DNA of 64,000 nucleotides. Origin: Porticoccaceae bacterium. Its GTDB lineage: Bacteria; Pseudomonadota; Gammaproteobacteria; Pseudomonadales; Porticoccaceae. The DNA lies in NCBI GenBank assembly GCA_029250825.1, contig JAQXEN010000050.1:62001-126000 (forward strand), read 5' to 3'. Both the position numbers and the translations under genes were made by a program. Under the pieces are notes generated by a model. The model had not been told where the DNA came from and did no database searches. It saw nothing but the letters and a program-made list of their open reading frames with translations. This document shows positions 31,479-40,200 of the stretch, in pieces (position 1 is the stretch's first letter; each line of letters opens with the position of its first letter).

Positions 31479-32496
31479 TTATAAACAGCGTCTATGGGAA
31501 AACCCTTTGCGCTCACAAACAGATAATTCAGTCTCAACACCCTGGTCACCTTGCTGGACCATCCATGAGGACAACCTGCTCCTTAAAATTGCCACCTCAT
31601 CCTCATAGCCCGGCATATCAATAATATTCTTTTGTTCGAAGGGGTCTTTAACAATGTCATATAGCTCGTACTCCGGCCTTTTCAAATAACGAGCATAAAG
31701 GGTTCCATTGGGGCTTTCTGCATTTTGCAGCTCTTCTTTAAACCAAGGACCATTGGTTAAGATGCTTGAGAATTCACCGCCGGACATTAGGTTATGAATT
31801 AATTTAAGCGATTTGCTACGGACCGATCTGATAGGGTATGCAGCGCCATCGTATATGTTAAAGCTTGTTTGTATTCCAAATACATAATCTTTATGTTCTG
31901 TTTTCTGTCCCATCAAAACTGACTTAAAGCTTTGCCCATCCATGTTTCCGGCACATTATTACTCACTATATCGATCAATGTAGGCACAACATCAACGTAC
32001 TCAATCAGGGCGTTAGATACTGACCCTGGCATTACATTTACAAAAGGAAATGATTTACTCGGGAATATATGCCCCTTACCAGCCAAGCCAACCCGATAAC
32101 CCACATCTCTAAAATAATGAACAACACTTTTGACATCCTCATAAACGCATGTGTGGTTTCCATAAGCGCCGTTTCTAACGGGGTAAAGGCCGGTATATAA
32201 CTGTGATCGAGTAACCGTACACATTGCAGTTGCGGTAAAGGATTGCGTGAACAACATACCTTCTCGAGCTAGTTGATCAATATTGGGGGTAACGGCATTT
32301 TTTGGCAGGTTATCGGAACGTTGGTGGTAGGCTCCCACGTCAAACCAGCTCATATCATCAGCAAGTACCAAACAATATTAGGTGAGCTTGGCACCGATAA
32401 AGTCTCTGCGGGCACAGCGATTGTGGCGCCAAAACTACTGATTATGCAGACACTTAAGGTCAATATTTTTAAGATGTTATGCATATTTGCGCTCAT
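31479..32496 (-). pseudogene. Decayed sulfatase (type I, formylglycine-type) gene
   Basis: N-terminal signal peptide frame MSANMHNILKILTLSVCIISSFGATIAVPAETLSVPSSPNIV, then shifted frame LVLADDMSWFDVGAY...NIDQLAREGMLFTQSFTATAMCTVTRSQLYTGLYPVRNG, internal deletion jumping from GLAGKGHIFPSKS to NALIEYVDVVPTLIDI, then another shift into DGQSFKSVLMGQ...YELYDIVKDPFEQKNI. Confidence 0.88.
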
Positions 32497-32724
32497 TTTA
32501 AGACAACAGCTATATCAAAAGCAGCATCATAGAAAGCCGAGAATTCAACCCTGACCCGTGAGATTGTTACATTCTATGGCGGCTAACCTTTGGTCTTTAC
32601 CGAAGGCTTGGCCTCTGAAGGCAGTTCGTTGTCTGGCGCTTTTAGTTGATTACACTGCAGATGCCGAGGTAGCGGTTGATATTCTCTCAGTAGCACTGGG
32701 GTTCTAGCCTACCTATCCATAAAA

Positions 32725-33063
32725 TCAATTTGAATATGGCGGCAGTTTCTCAACTGGCCGCGTTAGCAAGTGCGGTGCAATAGACAAACCGATGATAGCA
32801 CTGTAACCACTACTCTCTTCTCTATGCACTACCCCTGCTCCGGCGACTAATTTAGTACCCGCTGTTACAGTGATTGAATCACCAGTACTCTGCTCGGTAA
32901 CAGTAAGTTCACCTTTTGTTATATAAATAAGAGAGTCAAAATCGTGCCAGTGAAAGTCATTTTTGATGGCTGGATAGTCGGCAGCAAAAACGTGGTAACC
33001 GGCCTCTTCAATTTGAGCAAGGGCTTCTTCTTTATTTTTAAAACTACTCATCTCAGGCATCAC
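32725..33063 (-). CDS. Cupin domain protein
   Basis: HWHDFDSLIYITKGELTVTEQSTGDSITVTAGTKLVAGAGVVHREESSGYSAIIGLS. Confidence 0.82.
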   Translation of the reverse strand: MMPEMSSFKNKEEALAQIEEAGYHVFAADYPAIKNDFHWHDFDSLIYITKGELTVTEQSTGDSITVTAGTKLVAGAGVVHREESSGYSAIIGLSIAPHLLTRPVEKLPPYSN

Positions 33064-33169
33064 TAATCTCCGTTAGCTTTTTATAGGTTTTGAATTTTTA
33101 GACTAACATTACATAGTTTCTTCGTCAAAACCGCCGAATCAGGAGACGACTAAAGCCCCCAAAGTGTCT

Positions 33170-36100
33170 CTACAGAGCGGGCATCAAATTTTCTATCTCA
33201 GCGGTAATTTCGTCCGCCGACGTCATTGTGGCATCGGATGCAATCACTCCATTAACAAGCATCTCATCCCTGAGACCAAACAGATAACGCAGAATAATAA
33301 GCCCATCAGTCAATGCATCGATTTGACCATTACCATCAATGTCCACAAGATCATCAAGCATGCTGATGCGAGCGGCGATTTCATCTGAAGACGAATAAAC
33401 CGCATCAGAGGCCACAGCCCCGCTGGCCAGTGCATCCCCGGATAAGTCGAACATTCCTCTCAGTATCAGCAGGCCATCGGTTAGAGCGTCATAACGACCG
33501 TTACCATCGATATCTAAGGAACCCGTGGGGATGGTGCCCGCCAAAAACTCTCCAAGGGCGGCCATGCCATCGTTATCACTGTCACTGGCTGCATCGGATG
33601 CATCATTCAAGTCGAGGCCATAGCGCGCTTCCCAGAGGTCTGGCATACCGTCAGCGTCACTATCTAGGGAATAAAGCAGGTTATTGGGGAACGCATCTGC
33701 ATTATTGCCAACACCATCTGAGTCTGAATCAAATTGCTCGGACTGATCTAAGGGAAAGGCATCAGAGGTGTCGGGCACTCCATCGTTATCATCATCAGTA
33801 TCTGCATTATCACCCATGCCATCTGAATCTAAATCGGAGATTTCTGAGCTATCCACAGGAAATGCATCATGCAAATCAATAACGCCGTCATTATCATCAT
33901 CGGGGTCCTGTAAATCTGGCATTCCATCATGATCGGAATCAAGATCTAGGGGATCAAAAGGGTCAGTACCATCGGTTAATTCCTGGATATCCAAGATACC
34001 ATCATTGTCATCATCGGCATCAGCATTGTTACCAATGCCATCGGCATCAGAGTCTAAACTCTCACTGGCATCCAGAGAGAAAGTATCCTCAGTATCTGGC
34101 ACAGAATCATTGTCATCGTCTTGATCATCACTCATTCCCAGTTCAATGCAGTTTTGATCGCAATCGTCAGGGGCTCCATCGCTATCACTATCTAAAAGGT
34201 CTCCGATAGGAATAAATGGAAATCGATCTTGCCCATCGGGAATCGAATCATGATCCCGGTCCGGCAATAATTGGTTTTTACCATAATAGATTTCTAGGCT
34301 ATCAAACCGGGGACAGGTGATGATTACATCTAAATTACCGTCTGAATCAAAATCTGGGGTATAGATGCGATTACAGTTGTTTTCTTGCATAAAATGGCTA
34401 AATGATTTTTTGCTCAGAGACCAACCGGAGTTTAAATTCTGATGCAGAGAAATTGCATGCTCGAAAAGTGGCCCCGGTTTAAGAGTAGAAATGATATCTA
34501 AACGAGAATCGCCATTTAAATCGTTAAAACGAAAGTTTTGATCGTGAGAGGCACCTGTATCCTCGGGCTGGTCATCGGCGAGTTGATATTGTCCATTTTC
34601 TGCATTCCAAGAATATAGTGAAATCAGAAAACGAGCATTAGAAATATGAAACTGATTATTTTCGAGAGTAACCAGCTCAATATCATGATCACCTGTGAGA
34701 TCAATTAATTCCGACTCCCAGTAATGGGATGCAGTAGGGTCTAAAATTCTATTGTCATCGGTAATGGGCTGCTCAGTGTTTCCGTCAAGTCGGAACCCCA
34801 TATCCAATTCAACAGGAGCTGAGGACATATCAAATGAACCCTCTAGCTGATAATACGCGGCGTGGGCGTAGCGTTTAGAGACGAAAGGACTGCCATCAAA
34901 ATATAGCGGATCCACCTCTAAATTGATTAAAATATCGAGATCCTCATCACCATCTAGGTCGACTAAAACCGCATTATAAATACTTACACCTCCAGAGTTT
35001 GGATAGCTGTCGGCATCAAATCCCGACGGATGACGGGCAACACAGGACAGATCACAATCGATCACCACTGGCTTTGGCCAGGCATGTCCGTCGCCGATAC
35101 CAAATAGGAAAAATTCCTCAATTGAATCCCCATCGATATCCCCATGGGTAACGAACTCGGAGGTCATATTGTTCAAATCTAAAAGGGTTTGATTATCGAG
35201 TGCCAATGAATAATTGATTAGCCCAGTTTCGCTACCTAAATAGAGGTGGACTCCACTTATTGAGGGACTATCGGCTGCATAGCTATCATCTTTATGTCTA
35301 GCACCTGACACCAGAAGGTCATCAAAACCGTCACCGTTAATATCGGCAACCACAGTGTCGCGACCTCCCAATGCACCCTCATCTACAAGCACCATTACTG
35401 GGGGTTGATAACTTTCGGCTCCGTAGATTGCCACAACGGATGTAGGGGCGCTGCAACCCGCTCCATTGTTTTCATCGGCTGTCAGAATAAGATCCTGATA
35501 ACCATCGCCATTAAAATCTCCGAACTCATGGCTCTCCATGGCCAAATAATTCGTGCAGCCATCGCCATTGGCGTAAGGAATCGAAGCAAGCAGCTTGAGA
35601 GGGGCTAAATCAAACAAAGCCCGAGCAGAACCACCACTTTGCTGCCAAGGTTGTTCCAAGCTATCAAGCAGATCATTAGGTTCTCTCAATGCGGCAAAAT
35701 CAAAGCCGTCTCTCATATCCGACTCTAAGGATTCTGAAAACTCTGAGGGGCTGACACCGAAGGTGTTTTCAAACGCCTCATGCCAATTATCACTCGACCT
35801 GTACTGATCATAAAAACCCAAAAATACGGATTTCATTCCATAATCATGCACGAGGCGAATTATTCCAACCTCGCTAATACTCGTATAATTTCCCTGCAAT
35901 ATATCGAGGGGAGCGTTGTTTGAGATTAAAAAGGGAATATCATTTTTGAGTCTTTGGTGATAGGTGCCAAATAACTGAGATAGCTGCATGCTTGAAAGTA
36001 AATAGGCAGACAAATACTCCTGTTGGGCGTCACGCCACCAGTCAGGTATAGGTTTAGCCGTTTGCAGCTGCCCACCAATAAGCTCCTCTACATAGGCACG

Positions 36101-36670
36101 AAAAATAGCCACTGCACGTTGATTTTGAAAATCATCAAACTCATCAACAAATATTATCTGGTAGCTGTTATCACCCACTTCGAACTTCAATTGGCGATAG
36201 CCGTTATTTTCATCAGTGAATGGTTCAAGCTGAGATATTAGATTTAACACCTCCTCGTTTGAGCAGAGCTGCGGAAGCAGGCTGCAAACGATTTCTGACG
36301 CAACAGCATCAATTGAATCCTCTCGCTTTACCACCCTCGAAAATACTGATGTCGGACCCAGCAGAGAATTCAGCGCGGAAAAGCGGGCACTGAAGAGTTC
36401 AACCTGTTCTGAACTAAAGGTATTGTTATGTAAATCAAGAGCCCCTTTGACAATGGGTTTGTAATATTGGTAATGCGAATCTAACGGAAGGCTATCTGCA
36501 TTACCTCCCCCTACCCTGTCAAGATCGGTATCGCCGCTCCATTGTTGAGATCCTGAAAAATCCTCAACTTCACTGGCAGCTAAATCTAGAGCAAGCAGAA
36601 ATACAAGGCTGGCTAGTAAAGATGACCACTTAAATAGCGGATAACTTAGTCTCATAGCTATGCTTTCCAT
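33170..36670 (-). CDS. Large secreted multidomain protein: N-terminal peptidase-MA-like region, FG-GAP/VCBS repeats, thrombospondin type-3-like Ca repeats, C-terminal duplicated EF-hand/dockerin-like module
   Basis: Signal peptide (MRLSYPLFKWSSLLASLVFLLALDLAAS); FGDFNGDGYQDLILTADE, DINGDGFDDLLVSG, DLDGDEDLDILIN; DSDSDGAPDDCDQN, DADDDNDGILDIQE, DPDDDNDGVIDLHDAFP; C-term DIDGNGQIDALTDGLIILRYLFGL. Confidence 0.85.
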   Translation of the reverse strand: MESIAMRLSYPLFKWSSLLASLVFLLALDLAASEVEDFSGSQQWSGDTDLDRVGGGNADSLPLDSHYQYYKPIVKGALDLHNNTFSSEQVELFSARFSALNSLLGPTSVFSRVVKREDSIDAVASEIVCSLLPQLCSNEEVLNLISQLEPFTDENNGYRQLKFEVGDNSYQIIFVDEFDDFQNQRAVAIFRAYVEELIGGQLQTAKPIPDWWRDAQQEYLSAYLLSSMQLSQLFGTYHQRLKNDIPFLISNNAPLDILQGNYTSISEVGIIRLVHDYGMKSVFLGFYDQYRSSDNWHEAFENTFGVSPSEFSESLESDMRDGFDFAALREPNDLLDSLEQPWQQSGGSARALFDLAPLKLLASIPYANGDGCTNYLAMESHEFGDFNGDGYQDLILTADENNGAGCSAPTSVVAIYGAESYQPPVMVLVDEGALGGRDTVVADINGDGFDDLLVSGARHKDDSYAADSPSISGVHLYLGSETGLINYSLALDNQTLLDLNNMTSEFVTHGDIDGDSIEEFFLFGIGDGHAWPKPVVIDCDLSCVARHPSGFDADSYPNSGGVSIYNAVLVDLDGDEDLDILINLEVDPLYFDGSPFVSKRYAHAAYYQLEGSFDMSSAPVELDMGFRLDGNTEQPITDDNRILDPTASHYWESELIDLTGDHDIELVTLENNQFHISNARFLISLYSWNAENGQYQLADDQPEDTGASHDQNFRFNDLNGDSRLDIISTLKPGPLFEHAISLHQNLNSGWSLSKKSFSHFMQENNCNRIYTPDFDSDGNLDVIITCPRFDSLEIYYGKNQLLPDRDHDSIPDGQDRFPFIPIGDLLDSDSDGAPDDCDQNCIELGMSDDQDDDNDSVPDTEDTFSLDASESLDSDADGIGNNADADDDNDGILDIQELTDGTDPFDPLDLDSDHDGMPDLQDPDDDNDGVIDLHDAFPVDSSEISDLDSDGMGDNADTDDDNDGVPDTSDAFPLDQSEQFDSDSDGVGNNADAFPNNLLYSLDSDADGMPDLWEARYGLDLNDASDAASDSDNDGMAALGEFLAGTIPTGSLDIDGNGRYDALTDGLLILRGMFDLSGDALASGAVASDAVYSSSDEIAARISMLDDLVDIDGNGQIDALTDGLIILRYLFGLRDEMLVNGVIASDATMTSADEITAEIENLMPAL
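33173..33514 (-). repeat. Two EF-hand/dockerin-like protein repeats at the C-terminus of the 33170-36670 protein
   Basis: DIDGNGRYDALTDGLLILRGMFDL... and DIDGNGQIDALTDGLIILRYLFGLRDEML.... Confidence 0.9.
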
Positions 36671-36938
36671 CAGATATTAGGAAAAGTCTAATTTGGTATA
36701 TTTCTAGCGAAATCTGAGCAATGTGAAATAGCTGCAATTTAATAGCCATCGACCAAAAGTGCTTTATAAGCACCACTTAGAGGTTACACTTATTATTTTA
36801 GTAACCATGCCAAAACCTCAGTAATCCTGCAAATTTAAATAGAAAGCTCTGGCCTGCAGCGCGGTCTATAGGCACAGCTTATTGGATTTACCAATCAGAC
36901 TTAGATAACCTTAACGTCTACTCTGAAGGCTGCTAGCA

Positions 36939-39173
36939 ATGAACGCCAGCTCAATAAAACACTTACCCGCCAAGCTATTATTGGCTCTCACATTAATTAT
37001 TGCCTCCACTATCAACAGCGCCCAGAACCCAGCGGATGCTGTAGTGGATATTGATATCGATGGCAATGGCAATCTAGATGCACTCACTGATGGGCTGCTT
37101 TCCCTAAGGTGGATGTTCGGTCTAAATAACACTGCTCTTACCGATGGCGTGATCGGATCCGGAGCTGTTTATACCACCTCGACAGCAATTGACTCGCGTC
37201 TGATCTCACTGGGCAACAAAGTGGATATCGACAGCGATGGTGAAGTGGACGCCCTCACCGATGGGTTGTTAATACTCCGCTATTTATTTGGGCTGCGCGG
37301 CGACAGTTTGATTGCCGGTGCCTTATCTGAGGGCAGTGATCGCTCTACGGTCAATCAAATTGAAGAGTATATGGCCAGTATAAGTGGAGTCGGGGCCATT
37401 GATTTGATCGACCTCTACTATGGCACCAAAACTCCTAACTCTGCGCCAGCGGCCCCAGACAATATTGAGTTAATAGACTCAAATACAAGGGTCTATGGAC
37501 AGTTAGAAGGTTTAACTCATGAGCCAACAGCAGCCCCAGGGGCCGGCAAGTTTGTTTTCAATCGCGTCTATCGCTCGTTTAAACATGGCTTGGAGTACGG
37601 GCAACAGTTTGGTGTCTTTGGATCTTGGCTGGGCTCCTTTGGCAATAACTCTATCGAGGGTGGCCTCTGGGTTAACCCTAAAACTGCAGGCCCTCACTAC
37701 TACCCTACCCTGCACCTTGCCGGGGTTGGTGACACCTACCACGCCTGCAATGATGTGCAAATGGGCAGCGGTCTCTATGAGCGCGTTATCGGTGATAAAT
37801 GGCTCACTATGATACAGATTTCGAATAAGGTGTTAACCGTTCCCGGGGTTAATATTGCCTTTGATATGGAGCAGCAACCCTTCGAGAACGATAACGGAAT
37901 TTGGATTGGCTCTGGGTGGAGTTACCTCAATCTCAACCACCCGCGTGAGTTTAAATTTTGGATGAGCTTTATCGAGTCCTATGATTATCAGGGCCCGATC
38001 AACGGCTACATGCCAGAGCACTTTAACTGGATCGATCCGGATAAAATCAGCGATGGTCGTTACGCGCAAAATCGGGCTAACTACGGCAATGACTTTGGCA
38101 CCTTTGCCACGCGAGGCTCCAGTGCAAACTGGGGTAATGGCAATGAAAGGATTGGCCTCTCAGCCTATAGTCTTGGGGATGACCGCTATTACGTGCCGGT
38201 GGCTAATCTACCGGATGCCAAGGAGCGAGAGTATCTCTTGGCTCATCCCCAAAGGATTGAAATCGATGCAATGGAGAACTTTTCGGCGGCGCTGAGAACC
38301 AACAATCTCACCGAAACGCTTATTCCTTCCGAGGACCTAGAGCTTATCAATGTCTATCAGAGTACTCACAACCAGCTGAAATTAATCGAAGATATAGCCG
38401 GGCAAGAGCATCGCTTTATGATTGTGCCTTCCTACAGTATTGGTTTTGATAACCTTGGGGGCTTCGTGCAATGGGATCACTCCACCGAGGCCGCCAGAGA
38501 GGCACAGCGTCAACAGAACGGTTATCTTTATGTGCGCAAACTAACCGATAAATGGGTGGTAGAAGACGGCGCCAGCGATGACTATAAAAATCATCCTCAC
38601 AGCTATCAGACAGAATTGATTGCCCCCCCTGATGATCTGGTGCGGGTACCCAGAGTCAACCATCGGTTTTTTAATTATAAAGAACGAGATACCAGCCATC
38701 CGGATTTTAACAACTGGGATACCAACGGCAAAACTCGCTACCAAAAAGTCCTGCAGAATGGCTCAGTGGCAACCTATGTGTGGTTTAAGTTTATTGAGCA
38801 ACCTGCGGTAAAAACCGCTCAGCAAAACCACCCGGAGATCTATACAGAGACTTATCTGGAGGAGCTGCAATCCTACATAGAAACCCTCCACACAACGGTG
38901 AATCAGAACTCCCAGACCAATCCCAGCGATCCCGTGTTTATCAACTATCGCGGTGGCGATAATCCGGAGGATCAAGCCCCCCATCTGGCACGATTGGATC
39001 CGGGCCAGCTAGTAGAGCCGGAGAGCGGTTTTGAGTTGGGCTATGTGCCCGTAGTGATCAGTGTCTACCATCCTCAGCAATACAGTGACAATGGTGTTGG
39101 GATACTCACCGAGCCACACGCAGACTGCTCCAATGGGAATTGGACCAATAGTTACCACCCAGATATTGAGTGA
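36939..39173 (+). CDS. Secreted protein of unknown function with N-terminal duplicated EF-hand/dockerin-like module
   Basis: Signal peptide MNASSIKHLPAKLLLALTLIIASTINSA; two DIDGNGxxDALTDGLLxLR repeats; ~600-aa C-terminal region I cannot assign. Confidence 0.85.
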   Translation: MNASSIKHLPAKLLLALTLIIASTINSAQNPADAVVDIDIDGNGNLDALTDGLLSLRWMFGLNNTALTDGVIGSGAVYTTSTAIDSRLISLGNKVDIDSDGEVDALTDGLLILRYLFGLRGDSLIAGALSEGSDRSTVNQIEEYMASISGVGAIDLIDLYYGTKTPNSAPAAPDNIELIDSNTRVYGQLEGLTHEPTAAPGAGKFVFNRVYRSFKHGLEYGQQFGVFGSWLGSFGNNSIEGGLWVNPKTAGPHYYPTLHLAGVGDTYHACNDVQMGSGLYERVIGDKWLTMIQISNKVLTVPGVNIAFDMEQQPFENDNGIWIGSGWSYLNLNHPREFKFWMSFIESYDYQGPINGYMPEHFNWIDPDKISDGRYAQNRANYGNDFGTFATRGSSANWGNGNERIGLSAYSLGDDRYYVPVANLPDAKEREYLLAHPQRIEIDAMENFSAALRTNNLTETLIPSEDLELINVYQSTHNQLKLIEDIAGQEHRFMIVPSYSIGFDNLGGFVQWDHSTEAAREAQRQQNGYLYVRKLTDKWVVEDGASDDYKNHPHSYQTELIAPPDDLVRVPRVNHRFFNYKERDTSHPDFNNWDTNGKTRYQKVLQNGSVATYVWFKFIEQPAVKTAQQNHPEIYTETYLEELQSYIETLHTTVNQNSQTNPSDPVFINYRGGDNPEDQAPHLARLDPGQLVEPESGFELGYVPVVISVYHPQQYSDNGVGILTEPHADCSNGNWTNSYHPDIE
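37053..37380 (+). repeat. Two EF-hand/dockerin-like repeats at the N-terminus of the 36939-39173 protein
   Basis: DIDGNGNLDALTDGLLSLRWMFGLNNTALTDGVI... and DIDSDGEVDALTDGLLILRYLFGLRGDSLIAGAL.... Confidence 0.9.
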
Positions 39174-39363
39174 TGAAATAAAACAAATGGGTTAAAAAGC
39201 ACTTAATAGAGCCAAGTGGCTCCAACAGCTAAAATTTAATTGGCGGCACCACAGGTGATTTTCCAGTACCAAATAGACTGCCCCTGCAGCCTAAACCCCC
39301 TTTTAGTTCAGTTATCTTCTAAGACTAAGGGTAACAATTGGCGCTATAAGGCGCGTGCCAGTG

Positions 39364-39391
39364 TTAACTTCCCCTGGCTTTTAGCTATAAT
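39364..39391 (+). promoter_or_regulatory. Probable sigma70 promoter of tRNA-Arg
   Basis: TTAACT -16 bp- TATAAT followed by GC-rich discriminator gcccgcgc. Confidence 0.55.
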
Positions 39392-39399
39392 GCCCGCGC

Positions 39400-39475
39400 C
39401 TCCCCTTGGTGAAATTGGATATCACGCTAGCCTCCTAAGCTTGAATTTCAGGTTCGACTCCTGAAGGGGAGACCA
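39400..39475 (+). tRNA. tRNA-Arg(CCT), CCA encoded
   Basis: CTCCCCT/AGGGGAG acceptor, D-stem GTGA/TCAC, anticodon loop CTCCTAA, T-arm TCAGG TTCGACT CCTGA. Confidence 0.9.
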
Positions 39476-39489
39476 TTACAATCCACGCC

Positions 39490-40200
39490 ATGAATCTTCT
39501 CCTCCTAAAGCCAGAACAAGTCACTCAGCAGACCGCCAAAGTCAGCGGTCGCCAGCTCGAGAATTTAACCGCGGTTCAGCGTGCTCAGGTTGGGGATTCA
39601 GTGCGCATAGGACTGCTCAATGGCCTTATGGGAGAGGCGATTATCAGCGCCCTCAGCAGTACCCAAGCAACTCTTGAAATCAACCTAGATACCCCGCCAC
39701 CGCCGGTTACGCCCCTGAGTCTGATACTGGCACTGCCGCGACCTAAAATGCTGCGCCGAACATTGCAGAGCATTGCCGCGATGGGGATTAAGGAAATCTA
39801 TCTGGTGAATTCCAGTCGTGTGGAAAAGAGCTTTTGGCAGTCGCCATTTCTGCAACCTCAGGCCATTGAAGAACAGCTTATTCTAGGGCTGGAACAGGCG
39901 CGAGACACGCTGATGCCCAACCTGCATATGCGCAAGCGCTTTAAACCCTTTGTGGAAGACGAGCTGGGGGAGATTATTAAAGGCAGCAAGGCGCTGGTGG
40001 CCCATCCAGTGACCGAGGTACCCTGCCCGATTAACTGCACTTCGCCGGTAACATTGGCTATCGGCCCTGAAGGGGGATTTATTCCCTACGAAGTAGAGCT
40101 GCTGCGCTCGGTGGGTTTTGACGCGGTTCATCTTGGCCCGCGCATCCTTAGGGTTGAGGTCGCGGTACCCGCTCTTATTTCGCGGCTGTTCCCCGCCTAG
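39490..40200 (+). CDS. rsmE: 16S rRNA (uracil-1498-N3)-methyltransferase
   Basis: [41 protein letters not shown]...[17 protein letters not shown]...[12 protein letters not shown]. Confidence 0.93.
   Translation: MNLLLLKPEQVTQQTAKVSGRQLENLTAVQRAQVGDSVRIGLLNGLMGEAIISALSSTQATLEINLDTPPPPVTPLSLILALPRPKMLRRTLQSIAAMGIKEIYLVNSSRVEKSFWQSPFLQPQAIEEQLILGLEQARDTLMPNLHMRKRFKPFVEDELGEIIKGSKALVAHPVTEVPCPINCTSPVTLAIGPEGGFIPYEVELLRSVGFDAVHLGPRILRVEVAVPALISRLFPA

Noticed and set aside
32576-32707. 43-codon plus ORF (MAANLWSLPKAWPLKAVRCLALLVDYTADAEVAVDILSVALGF)
   Set aside because: Short, no clear ribosome site or homology I can recognise; possibly a degraded fragment but unsupported.
33430-33882. 150-aa His/Arg/Tyr-rich plus-strand ORF
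   Set aside because: Antisense of the Asp-codon-rich TSP3 repeats; composition is the reverse complement artefact.
33182-33890. DNA-level repeat structure considered as tandem mobile repeats
   Set aside because: Explained by protein-level Ca-binding repeats in the secreted protein.
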